A stretch of 64,000 bases of DNA from Saccharum officinarum (lineage: Eukaryota > Streptophyta > Magnoliopsida > Poales > Poaceae): positions 97,828,701 through 97,892,700 of the forward strand of contig CM036159.1 in NCBI GenBank assembly GCA_020631735.1, given 5' to 3'. A model generated the notes under the pieces. That model did no database searches, was not told the DNA's origin, and was given only the letters and a program-made list of their open reading frames with translations. Below, piece after piece: positions 19,818-29,925 of the stretch. Made by a program: the position numbers and the translations under genes. Numbering within the stretch: position 1 is the stretch's first letter; each line of letters begins with the position of its first letter.

Positions 19818-22800
19818 TGTAACAGAACCGACCAAATTATAAGAGCACAAGTACGAAAACAAGCACCGAAGCGCTCAAATTTTCAAACTTGAGCCCATAT
19901 AATCCCGGTAGTCAATCGAAATCACGAAGGATCTCAAACCAAACTGCTTACAACCAGGATCGCATCATTCAACATACACATCGTACGTTACATTTCACAA
20001 GTAGTTCCAAAATAAGTTTACACCACGGAGTAGCAAATATTACAAACCAAGTTTGAAAGTAGTGGAAGCATAACACACACACTAGTTAATTAAATACTGC
20101 CAGTCTGGATGATCGACATCCCGCAAAAGCATGAGGAAAGTACATAAATACGATCACGCCCTTGTGATCTAGTCATCATCACCCGCAGGGTGGAGACACG
20201 TCTTGCAGAATCCCTGATAAAGCATGTCATCTGCAACAGGAGGGAATAAACCCTGAGTACTGGAATGTACTCAGCTAGACTTACCCGTCAAAAACCAGAA
20301 ATAAAATAACACCAAGGATTATGCAAGGCTTACACAAGAGGCTAGCTGACACCACATTTTGCATAAAGGCATAAGTAGTTGAAACTCTTATAACCTGTAC
20401 TAGCAGTTATTTTTAGCATTTACCTGTCATCTATCTTAGCACCTGTACTAAACATGCACTTGATTATAATCAAACAATTATCATCATTATATCCAGAGCA
20501 GGTATGAATTGTGGCAATCATTGTATCATTCCCTTAACCACCGGTTCATTTAATGAGATCTACGTTGCCGCTGCTCAAGTCAAGTGCTCACTAACCGGGA
20601 GCGACGGCGATTCGAATCGAATTCCTATCCAGCTGGAGGGGTATTTCTAACACTCACCGTGCAGACCCCTGCTAGGGTCGCATAGGCCACCTTTTCATAT
20701 GATTCAGGAATCGCGGGTCCGAATGATGTCGCGACCCCAAGGGCGACACTCTGCCAGGTGATAGGGACTCTAACCTCCCCTTGGTCTAACGCCAATGTCC
20801 CCAAGCACATCCTTTCTCTCCTCCAAGAAGCAACCTACCATTCGATTCCCGGCCTGAACCACATTACTCGGCTTCGCGGTCGGAACGACTTATCCGGCCA
20901 ACTAAGTGTTAGACTGCGTTCAACATGACTCAAGGACGTACAGCGAATCGGTCCTTAAACGACTCAGACGGGCATAGCTCCACACCCAAGACGTGAAGTG
21001 TCTTGTGGCTGTACTATCGAACTCCCGCCCGGTCTAAATTTCATTTTTAAGCATGGTTCCATCCACGATAGCCATAAAGCCACTCGTGACTCCTTCCTAC
21101 ATCTCGCGGATGACCGGAAATCACCCGACTTCTACCGTACTAAGCAGGGCTAAGCATTGACACGTGCCTAAACCTAATATAGGATTAAGTACGATATCTG
21201 AACAAGGACAGGTATAATGCAACAAGTGTTTTCATATAACTCCTACAACTTAATGCAGTAAACAATTAAAATACTCAAGATTAATTTATAAAACGATGGG
21301 TTCAGCATGCACCGGGGCTTGCCTTTCAGAAAGGTTGCGGGTCTGTGGTCCGGACACTCGGGTAGATCTTCTGACGGAGCTTCCCCGACGTTGGGTTCTT
21401 CTGCTAATTCCTCCGGTTGACTCAGCACCTCCTCCGGTATCGCTTGTTCAAATTCGAGGAGTGTCACCCCCTCCGGTACACCTATTGCATGAGTGCATAA
21501 TAAATCCCATGAATGCATAATGAAAGATGCAATATGCTCGGAATGAAATGCATTACAACAATTTAACGCTCTATTCAAATCACTTCAAAAGAGTAGGTGC
21601 AAATTTCCTCTCCGGTAGAGAAGTACTCACCTAATCTACTTAACCTAAGATAAAGCTGCTCATCCTCAGTTAAGGCCCTAACAAAATTTATCTCATGATT
21701 TTTGGATCATTAAAACCCTAGATCTATATTTTTCCAACTTGTACAAAAATCAGTGACAAAATAATAAAAATGAATTTCATTTCGGATGAACTGGGCCGGC
21801 CCGGAAAACTCGGCCCACACACTCGCGCGCGCGCGGCTCGCTCAGAGCCCCCGCCCGCGCGCGACACTGACGGGCGGGCCCCCGCGGTCAGTGACCGGAG
21901 GCAGGGGAGGCGGAGACCCGCGAGCTCCGACGAGCTCGAGCTCGCCGGAGAAGAGCTCGCTCGGCCAATCGAACACCGCCTCGTGTTCTCCGTCACCCGG
22001 TGCGTCGATTGGTGCTCGTGGAATGGATGGGGATGGGGTGGAAGGTGCTTGTCACCGCGAGCGGCGGCCGGTGATGTCCGGTGGCGGCGCACCGTCGCGG
22101 GTGAGGATGTACGGTGCGGTCTAGGCTCGGTACGAGCTTCACCGAAGCTAGGCGGATCCATTTTGATAGGAAGGGAGGATGGAGAGAGACCCGAAGCACC
22201 CCGACCACGGTGAGGTCCCATGGCGGGCTCCGGCGACCTCTCGGAGACGGGGAAGAAAGCAATGCGGCTCACCTTGAGTCAAATCGCGGGCTTCGGTGGG
22301 TCAAGGAGATGGAGGGTGGTGAGGCGGAGGGAGTGGCGAGGTCTGGCGGCCGGTGATGCGGTGTAGCTCGCGCTTGAGCTCGCCGGAGAAGAACAGCAAT
22401 GGCGGCTCGGTTTCGGTGTTTTTGCAACTGGAAGAGAGGGGGCGGAGGAATGGAGGCCGGCTCGCGCGTCGTGGCGTCTTGAAGGCGTCGCGGCCTGACT
22501 GGTGGGGCCAGGGCTGGCGTACGAGCTCCACCACGCCTCCACGCGTCGGCGTTGCCCTGTGGCCGGTCGGCCACTGACGAAACTGAATCGCAATTCATTG
22601 ACGCCATCGGTAGTGACTGACAGAGTGATTTCGAACGTGATTAACTTCTAAACCAGCCTGTTTCAGTCCAAGGTGGCAACATCAAGTTTGTAGAGCTACG
22701 TTAGGTCAACAACTTTGTCAATTGGTGTTTGGGCTGGTTCAGCCTATATTTCAAACTACATGGCCTCAAAGTAGTGCTTGATGAAACTGAAACCGGGGTT

Positions 22801-23489
22801 CAGTTAACGATGTCGACTGACAGCCTAAGTTCATGACACGATATCTCTTGAACCATTGAGAACCAGGCTTGGGTGATGTTGACAAAGTTGTAGGGTTACA
22901 TGTGATCTACAAGTTTGTCAATATGAGTGAAAGCTGATTTGGCCTGGTTTGCAAACTAAAAGCTCCTAAAGTAGGCATCAGTAAAACTGTAGGGTCAGAT
23001 TCCAGACTTAGAAAAATTCTAAGTCTTGGAGCTACCTCTCTAACTGACTTGTGGGCCACTTTTGAGCATGTTAGGGTCAATTTCATGAGATGGTCATATT
23101 GAGACTTTTGTTCCCCATGAATTTCTTTACAACTTTGCTTAAGGGTGCTCTTCCATGCAAGGTCTCTAAATTAGACTTTTTAATTGGTCAAACTAGAGCC
23201 TTCTAGGGTCAAATGGTGGTCAAACTTCTCTTGGAGGGCAAATTTGTAATTTTGGTCAACATGAACCTTGTTCCAAATGTTACCCTAAGTATAACTAAGG
23301 TGTTGTAGGTCATGATTGGCTACCTTACCTTTTTGTTACACCAACTATCAAATACTTCATGAAATAAATCAAACAAACCCTAGAACAATCACATGTGTTG
23401 CATCACATAAAATAACAAACATGAATGATGCATGCTTATGCTTATGCAAATGCAAATGCAATTAAGGACTAAACACTTGAAGTGTTACA
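19818..23489 (-). repeat. 3' LTR of element C (3.7 kb)
   Basis: Starts TGTAACAG and ends TGTTACA, which are inverted copies. The first half matches 29926-31795. A GC-rich island lies at about 21770-22600 with overlapping spurious ORFs on both strands. A diverged tandem duplication with a period of about 200 bp lies at about 22680-23000 (each copy has a GTAG-GCTACRT/GTTACAT block, then TTTGTCAAT, GCTG-TT-GGC and CAAACTA). Confidence 0.85.
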
Positions 23490-23502
23490 GCCCTCCCCCC
23501 TT
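23490..23502 (-). promoter_or_regulatory. Polypurine tract of element C
   Basis: AAGGGGGGAGGGC on the minus strand, immediately before the 3' LTR. Confidence 0.8.
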
Positions 23503-23511
23503 ATAAAAATC

Positions 23512-23757
23512 TCATCCCGAGATTTGGAAAGCGTACCATTTTTCATAGAATTCTTTATAACCATCCCGCAAATAATCCTCCCGTTCCCACGTAGCATCAC
23601 TCTCACTTCCCTGATTACTCCACATCACTTTGTACCACTTAACCACTTTACTTCTAGTTACTCGTTCCTGAGTATCGATCACTCGGACTGGCTTTTCTTC
23701 ATAGGTTAGGTCGGATTCCAGCCTGATATCACCTAAAGGAACTTGTTCCTCAGGAAC
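23512..23757 (-). pseudogene. Chromodomain at the C-terminus of element C polyprotein
   Basis: In frame with the integrase but separated from it by one TGA (23758-23760). The residues run LTYEEKPVRVIDTQER, then VVKWYKVMWSN, DATWEREDYLRD and EKWYAFQ. This is the chromodomain layout of chromoviruses (three strands ending in the WEREDELR-like helix). Aromatic positions are present in KWYKVMW, although I cannot align the methyl-lysine cage by eye. In chromoviruses this domain targets integration to heterochromatin, for example by recognising methylated H3K9. The TGA would remove it from the protein of this copy. Confidence 0.8.
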
Positions 23758-26421
23758 TCAAAGACACTTTTTAAGCTGAGATACATGGAAAACGTTGAAT
23801 ATGGCTCTCATCTCAGGAGGCAACTGGATTTTGTACGCAACAGCTCCACTCTTGCCTATGATCTGGAAAGGACCCACGTATCTTGGTGCAAGTTTCCGCT
23901 TAACACCAAAACGTTGGACACTCTTCATTGGAGAAACTTTCAAATAAACGAAGTCTCCAACTTCAAATTCGAGTGGTTTTCTATGACGATCCGCATAGCT
24001 TTTCTGTCTCGCTTGTGCTGCAGCCATGTGTTTCTGGATGGTACGGACTTGTTCCTCGGCTTCCTGGACAAAATCAATGCCATAATACCTTCTTTCCCCA
24101 GCTTCTACCCAGTTTAGTGGAGTTCGACACTTTCGACCGTACAAAGCTTCGAATGGGGCCATCTTAATACTCTCTTGATAACTGTTATTGTACGAGAATT
24201 CGGCTAAAGGTAACCATTTTTCCCAAGAACCCTTGGATGAAATGACGCATGCTCGCAACAGATCTTCCAAGATTTGGTTAACTCGTTCTGTCTGACCCGA
24301 TGTCTGGGGGTGATAAGCAGAGCTTCTCACTAACTTGGTTCCCAGAAGGTGATGCAAATGCTCCCAAAAGCGAGCAGTGAACTGAGGACCACGGTCAGAA
24401 ACGATAGTACGAGGTATCCCATGGAGCCGGACTATCTGATTGAAGTACAACTCCGCATAGTCAGTGGGACGATAGTCCACTCTAACTGGAATGAAATGAG
24501 CTGATTTGGTCAAACGATCCACAATTACCCAAATAGAGTTATGATTTTTGACAGTAGGAGGAAGTCCGATAATGAAATCCATACTTATCTCTTCCCATTT
24601 CCAGCCTAGAATGGAAAGTGGCTGAAGTAGCCCAGCTTTCATGTGCACAGCTTTAACTCTGCAACAGGTGTCACATCTAGCAACATATGCAGCTATCTCT
24701 TTCCGCATCTTGGTCCACCAATAAAGTGGCTTCAAATCATAATACATCTTATTACTACCAGGATGGATGGACAACTTGGACGAATGTGCTTCGGACAGGA
24801 TCTGATCTCTAAGCTCTCGGTCCTTAGGTACCACTAACCTATCCTTAAACCACAGCACACCTTCGTCATCTAACCTGAAATGCTTAGTCTCTCCTTCATT
24901 TATCTTCCGTTTTATGTGAAAGATACCCGGATCAGTCTTTTGGAGCTCAATGATTCTATTTCTGAGAGTACCACTGGCAGTGATGTTGTACAAGACTGCC
25001 GGATGTAACAGGCGAGATCGGTGAAAATCAGTTTCAATTAAGGAATGGCAATGAGACTTTTGGCTTAAAGCGTCCGCAACCACATTTGCCTTGCCTGGGT
25101 GATAGTGTACTTGAAGATTATAATCTTTAATCAACTCGAGCCATCTTCTCTGACGCATATTTAGCTCGGGTTGGGTGAAGATGTATTTGAGGCTTTTGTG
25201 GTCTGTATAGATATTGCAGACATTGCCCAGCAGATAATGCCGCCATACCTTCAAAGCATGAACAACTGCGGCCAGTTCTAAGTCATGCGTTGGATAATTC
25301 ACCTCATGCTTCCGAAGTTGTCGGGAAGTATATGCAATTACTCGGCCTTCCTGCATCAACACACCTCCCAAACCTATGCCTGAGGCATCACAATAAACAT
25401 CAAATGGTTTCTCGATATCCGGTTGTGCCAAAACCGGAGCTGAGGTTAGGAGGGTTCGCAGTTGGTGAAAAGTCGCATCACACTCAGGAGTCCAGACAAA
25501 CCTGGTGTCTTTCTGCAGCAACCGAGTCATTGGCTTGGCTATTTTGGAGAAATCCAGGATGAAGCGACGATAATAGCCAGCCAAACCAAGAAAACTTCGG
25601 ACCTCGTGAACCGAGATAGGAGCCTTCCAGTTCAGTACTTCCTGTACCTTGGCGGGGTCCACCATAATTCCTCCATCGGACAACACATGCCCAAGGAAAG
25701 GTACTTCACGAAGCCAGAATTCGCACTTACTGAACTTCGCATAAAGTTGATGTTCACGCAGTCTTGTGAGGACTATACGCAGATGTTCAGCGTGATCCTC
25801 CTCATTCACAGAATATACCAAGATGTCATCAATAAATACCACCACAAACTTGTCCAATTCAGGCATAAACACCGAATTCATCAAGTACATGAAGTGTGCG
25901 GGGGCATTTGTCAAGCCGAAAGACATAACAAGATACTCATAAAGACCGTATCTGGTAGAAAAGGCTGTCTTTGGAACATCTTCCGGGCGGATTTTAATTT
26001 GATGGTAGCCAGATCTTAGATCGATCTTGGAGAAAACTTTAGCTTTAGACAACTGATCGAACAAGATGTCGATACGCGGTAGAGGATACTTATTCTTAAC
26101 AGTGACCGCATTCAGAGGTCTATAGTCCACGCACATCCGCAAGGTTTGATCCTTCTTCTTTACAAAGATAGCAGGGCATCCCCACGGAGACGAGCTAGGA
26201 CGAATTAACCCCTTCTTTAACATATCATTCAACTGCACCTTAAGTTCAGCTAACTCATTTGGAGGCATCCTATAGGGTCTTCTAGAGATGGGTGCGGTGC
26301 CAGGCAACAACTCGATTTTAAACTCCACATCCCGATCCGGAGGGAGTCCCGGCAAATCATCGGGAAAAACGTCCGGAAATTCATTTACTACGGAAATTTC
26401 AGCCAACGCCTTTGCTTGCAC
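23758..26421 (-). CDS. Element C reverse transcriptase-RNase H-integrase
   Basis: An 887-codon uninterrupted frame. Reverse transcriptase at about residues 20-250 has [21 protein letters not shown] and the active site FIDD (196-199). RNase H at about 335-450 has [11 protein letters not shown] and [11 protein letters not shown] and ends VVADALS. The integrase zinc site has the CDTC pair at about 600. The catalytic core has [16 protein letters not shown] and GQTERVNQ, carrying the Asp, Asp and Glu. The GPY/F module ([18 protein letters not shown]) follows and ends [10 protein letters not shown]. The listed Met is internal: the polyprotein normally continues from protease, here interrupted just upstream. 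Order and GPY/F-plus-chromodomain tail mark a chromovirus, and the wording fits Tekay/Del. This is the best-preserved pol in the window. Confidence 0.95.
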   Translation of the reverse strand: MQAKALAEISVVNEFPDVFPDDLPGLPPDRDVEFKIELLPGTAPISRRPYRMPPNELAELKVQLNDMLKKGLIRPSSSPWGCPAIFVKKKDQTLRMCVDYRPLNAVTVKNKYPLPRIDILFDQLSKAKVFSKIDLRSGYHQIKIRPEDVPKTAFSTRYGLYEYLVMSFGLTNAPAHFMYLMNSVFMPELDKFVVVFIDDILVYSVNEEDHAEHLRIVLTRLREHQLYAKFSKCEFWLREVPFLGHVLSDGGIMVDPAKVQEVLNWKAPISVHEVRSFLGLAGYYRRFILDFSKIAKPMTRLLQKDTRFVWTPECDATFHQLRTLLTSAPVLAQPDIEKPFDVYCDASGIGLGGVLMQEGRVIAYTSRQLRKHEVNYPTHDLELAAVVHALKVWRHYLLGNVCNIYTDHKSLKYIFTQPELNMRQRRWLELIKDYNLQVHYHPGKANVVADALSQKSHCHSLIETDFHRSRLLHPAVLYNITASGTLRNRIIELQKTDPGIFHIKRKINEGETKHFRLDDEGVLWFKDRLVVPKDRELRDQILSEAHSSKLSIHPGSNKMYYDLKPLYWWTKMRKEIAAYVARCDTCCRVKAVHMKAGLLQPLSILGWKWEEISMDFIIGLPPTVKNHNSIWVIVDRLTKSAHFIPVRVDYRPTDYAELYFNQIVRLHGIPRTIVSDRGPQFTARFWEHLHHLLGTKLVRSSAYHPQTSGQTERVNQILEDLLRACVISSKGSWEKWLPLAEFSYNNSYQESIKMAPFEALYGRKCRTPLNWVEAGERRYYGIDFVQEAEEQVRTIQKHMAAAQARQKSYADRHRKPLEFEVGDFVYLKVSPMKSVQRFGVKRKLAPRYVGPFQIIGKSGAVAYKIQLPPEMRAIFNVFHVSQLKKCL

Positions 26422-26463
26422 AGCATGAATTTCCCCGACAATTCAACCTTTCTGGAAGTTGTA

Positions 26464-26952
26464 CTAGAAAACCCTTTGATCTGTAGGATCTCTGAGCATA
26501 ACTACCCGAGCGGATGTGTCAATGAGTACCCCATTCTGACTCATCCAATTCATGCCCAAGATAACATCTATGTCTAAACCAGGTAAAACCAATAGGGCAA
26601 GCGAATAACTTCGCCCTTCTATCTCAAACTTAAGGTTCCCCACTACTTTGTTTGTGGAAATATTCCCACTTGCAGCACTAATACAATAACCCACACCTTC
26701 AACAGTATGCAACTTGTGTGCAAATTTGGATGCAAACTTAGGACTGATAAAGGAATGCGAAGCACCTGAATCAAAAAGTACCACTGCAGGATGTTGGTCA
26801 ACTAGGAACTTACCAGCAGTGACAACCTCTCCAGATGGGATTTCCTCAATACTGTTATAATGAGCGTGCCCTTGATGGCCACCTGGGTTGACATTCTTCT
26901 TGGGTAAGGACAGTTCCTGGACCAATGGCCTGGCTTGTTGCAGTTCCAGCAA
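26464..26952 (-). CDS. Element C aspartic protease
   Basis: 162 codons. The catalytic triad DSG is in VVLFDSGASHSF (about residues 55-66), and the domain closes with LDIDVILGMNWM and the conserved ARVVML. It follows the zinc knuckle (26802-27050) in another frame, so a frameshift lies in the gag-protease junction. A second break separates it from reverse transcriptase at about 26422-26463. It would process the polyprotein inside particles. Confidence 0.88.
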   Translation of the reverse strand: MLELQQARPLVQELSLPKKNVNPGGHQGHAHYNSIEEIPSGEVVTAGKFLVDQHPAVVLFDSGASHSFISPKFASKFAHKLHTVEGVGYCISAASGNISTNKVVGNLKFEIEGRSYSLALLVLPGLDIDVILGMNWMSQNGVLIDTSARVVMLRDPTDQRVF

Positions 26953-27883
26953 GGCATGTTGCTAGGGGGGACACTGGAGCTGCCTTGGCCCGCATTACTC
27001 TTTGGCAGAGCCACTGTATATGCCTTACGAAACCCAGTCTTCATTGGCACCTTCTTTTGTGAGGACGGAACTTAGCATTTGTGCAGGAGGGCGAGGAGGA
27101 GCCCTCGGGGCAGCTGGAGCTCGAGACTGTGAAAACACTCGCCTCAATGGCCTTTTGCGGCCCTTCGAGGCAGAATAGATAGCATTGTTGTTCTCTTGAG
27201 TCAGAGCATCACTGATGAAATCATTGAAAGTAGTACATTTGCTAGTGCCCATAGTTTTCATCAGTTTTGGGCCGAGGCCCTTTTGAAGCTAGCAATCTTT
27301 TTGGCATCGGTATCCACAAACTCTGTGGCATACCTTGCCAGGTTGTTGAAGGACTGCAAGTATTCAGTCAGGCTTTTGTTTCCTTGCGACAGCCTCATAA
27401 ACTCTGTGTGCTTGATTGCCATAAGACCGGGAGGGATATAATTCCCCGGAATGCCGCCTTAAACTGATCCCAAGCAATCGGGACATTGGCAGGCAGTGTG
27501 GAACGATAGTGGCTCCACCAAATGCCCGCCGGACCATGCAACTGATGGGAAGCATACTCAGTTTTCAGCTCATCAGTTAGGCGTAGCAGACGAAACTTTT
27601 GTTCAATGGTATTCAACCACTCGTCAGCCTGCAGTGGTTCTTCCGCTTCCTTGAAGAGCGGGGGCTTTGTATCCAGAAAGTCCTTGAAATCGCTGTACTG
27701 ATTTGGCTCTGGGCCCTGGCGGCCATGACGAGCCTCTCGATTAGCCAGTTGGCGCATGGCGTCAGCCAACATACGCTGCCCCTCAACCACTGATTGCATC
27801 AACTCGGCCGGAGTAGGTGGTGGCGGAGGGGGCGGCTGTTCCTCCTCCTCATTTCCACGACCCCGGCGTAGATTGTACGACAT
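26802..27883 (-). pseudogene. Element C gag with frameshifts
   Basis: Gag begins at the ATG at 27883, directly after TTTTGCAG. The N-terminus (MSYNLRRGRGNEEEEQ) is followed by a Pro run, then a helical stretch. The retrotransposon gag domain follows: FKDFLDTKPPLFKEAEEP, DEWLNTIEQKF, LHGPAGIWWSHYR, AWDQFKAAF. The frame shifts near 27440-27550 and again before SKCTTFNDFISDAL (27025-27261). A third frame carries the zinc knuckle CWNCNKPGHWSRNC. The wording is typical of Tekay gag. At least two frame changes make this copy inactive. Confidence 0.85.
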
Positions 27884-28540
27884 CTGCAAAATGCATAGCC
27901 AATGAGCACTGACGATGTGGGAAATTTGTAGATGAATTATTGCGAAATGTCAATCTGACTGTATGAATAGATTTCTCATAATAATTAAGGCACAATAATT
28001 CATCACAACCGCACAATCCATTCTAGCGCATCATTTGACGAGATCATACTTGGTAATCCAACAAGATGCTCTTTGATAAAGGCTCACTCACAGGGAGCAC
28101 AACGGTTACCGGACCGTTTACGTTGCTATCTACGTGATTTTTGACCTTTTGCACGGTACTTGGATTCGATCTCAAGATTTTTAGTTGACTGTGAAAGGCT
28201 ACTTCAAACTGACCACAAAGAGACTTCTCAATGAAGAGTTCCATGGTGGATCATGACTAGCCACCTCGATACCTGCGCGTGCCAAGCAGCACAGCCTTAT
28301 GTCGCGCGCCATAGGAGGCCCTCGGTTTCGTCGCGGCACCGAAGGGTGCTAATCGTGACACCATCATCGAACGCAACATAATAAGACATCAAGTTGTGAT
28401 CGAAATTAACAGGTTCAAACTACATTCAGGAAACATACGGTTCAACCTTACATCCCAAAGTCAAGTTATTACAAGGCCTCACTCCTTCACAGGGAGGGCA
28501 CAAAAGACGATCCTAACATTATAGGCACGTGATGACTACT
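27884..28540. other. Spacer between ORF0 and gag of element C
   Basis: Noncoding. On the minus strand it ends TTTTGCAG immediately before the gag ATG, which looks like a 3' splice site. No other feature recognised. Confidence 0.6.
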
Positions 28541-29154
28541 CTAAGCATCATCCTCCGAGTCAGTGTCAAGGATCTCCCCGCCGTCCTCATCACTGACAGG
28601 CTCTAACTCCTCGTCTTCTTCTTCTTCTGGCTCTTCCTCTGGTGCTTCTGCAGGTGGGGCATCCTGTGGTCCATCAACCTCCACTTCATCATCATCCTCA
28701 GCCATGAAGATTCCTGATCCCATATCTTCATCTACATTGTTGTTTCTAGGTAGCAGGGGATTAAGCTGGTTATTCAGGCGGTGCACTTCTTCATGAAGGT
28801 TGTCATTGTATTCTTCAGCATTTTCTAACTGTTGCTCGAGCTCAAACTGGCGAGCTCTCAGAACGTTCTCCTCGTGCCAGGCTTCATCCCTCTGGTCATG
28901 ACACGGACCAGCATGCGTTGACAGTTGCGGTTTGCTACTGTCAATCTCTGGACTGCAAGGGTTTCCTGGTCACGATCACGAATCACTTGCTCCAGTTGCT
29001 GACGCGCTGCATTCCTGGCAGCAGTCACTTCAGCCAACTCTGCCCTCAGCCTTTCCACCTCAGTAGGCTCAGGGCGGGGCTCACGTGGAGCGAGCTGGTG
29101 ACGCGGTGCCCTGCCCCCAGTGGATTTACGAGCGGTCCTCTTGGTACGTGCCAT
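28541..29154 (-). pseudogene. ORF0 of element C: histone H3-tail mimic, coiled coil, acidic tail
   Basis: The ATG at 29154 is chosen because it gives an N-terminus matching mature histone H3 and lies directly after the acceptor-like TTGCTACAG. After Met the residues are ARTKRTARKSTGG then RAPRHQLA. This is H3 residues 1-21 with only Q5R, K14R and K18H changed; R2, K4, R8, K9, S10, T11 and R17 are kept. There is no histone fold. A heptad-rich coiled coil (VERLRAELAEVTAARN onward) fills about residues 30-125. A frameshift near 28895 leads into the frame with LEQQLENAEEYNDNLHEE, ending in a strongly acidic tail (EEEPEEEEDEELEP, DTDSEDDA). Tekay-type elements of grasses can carry an ORF upstream of gag. 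Its function is unknown to me. A nuclear role through chromatin readers or modifiers is inference. Confidence 0.8.
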
Positions 29155-29653
29155 CTGTAGCAACAGATAAGATACGACTTAAAGTGAGGATCATTTAGGG
29201 GATACGAAATTTACTTTAGTCGGGAGTACTGAAATTTTTAAGGAGGGAGTAAATGATATGTATGATATAATTAAACATGATGCATGCACGTTTCGTACGC
29301 CCTCTCACCTTAGTAGAAACCTAAAGGGCTAACGCTAGCGGTGGCATACATACGTTCTCTCATATAAGCGAAACTATCGGTCTACTCGTTACGCTGTTAG
29401 TGTACCTGCAGAAAATTTCATTGCAGCCCAACAATTCCCAAAATATCATACAAGAAAGCAGTAAACTAAATACTTCCATATACACATCCCCGGATGTATA
29501 TATTTCAGTATCAAAGCTACCCGATTGATAGATGCCCACAATTAAGTGCTTTTACATAGTTACATGGTTTAAACATGTAAAGATGTAAGTCACCAAAACT
29601 ACTCTCCCCTAGACCGCCGGTTGGACGATCATGCTCTCACAACTCACACTTAC
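29155..29653 (-). other. Putative leader intron of element C
   Basis: Donor GTAAGTGTGAGTT begins at 29653 (preceded by CTCTG) and acceptor TTGCTACAG ends directly before the ORF0 ATG. The length of 499 nt nearly equals that of the homologous interval in element E (524 nt). Confidence 0.55.
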
Positions 29654-29912
29654 CAGAGCGTCGAGGTAATTGATCCATACATTACCACCCAAGTGGATGG
29701 CATCCATACAATATCACGCCGTATGGACGACGAAACAGAAACAAACAAGGCCCCCAAGTTAGTCTTTATAATAAGCCACCTAAGAGTCCTTATTTGGGCT
29801 AAGGGATGTGATCACTGGCATACCTATAAAATAATTTTTAGAGTTTAACCCTTTTTCGCAAACAAATACTTTTGTTTTTAATTACTCGTAAGATGTTTTA
29901 ATGTTGAATTAT

Positions 29913-29923
29913 GCTCGATACCA
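29913..29923 (-). promoter_or_regulatory. Primer binding site of element C (tRNA-iMet type)
   Basis: TGGTATCGAGC on the minus strand, two bases (GC) after the 5' LTR end TGTTACA. Confidence 0.85.
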
Positions 29924-29925
29924 GC

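Noticed and set aside
20625..20810. Short ORF repeated in both element C LTRs (also 30732-30968)
   Set aside because: The repetition only reflects LTR identity. Lengths differ because of small changes, and there is no domain.
21724..22607. GC-rich ORFs in the element C LTR
   Set aside because: Several overlapping frames are open on both strands because of GC bias. There is no domain, and they lie within an LTR.
28858..29154. A true histone H3 gene
   Set aside because: Only the tail matches. No histone fold follows, and the ORF sits between the primer site and gag of a retrotransposon.
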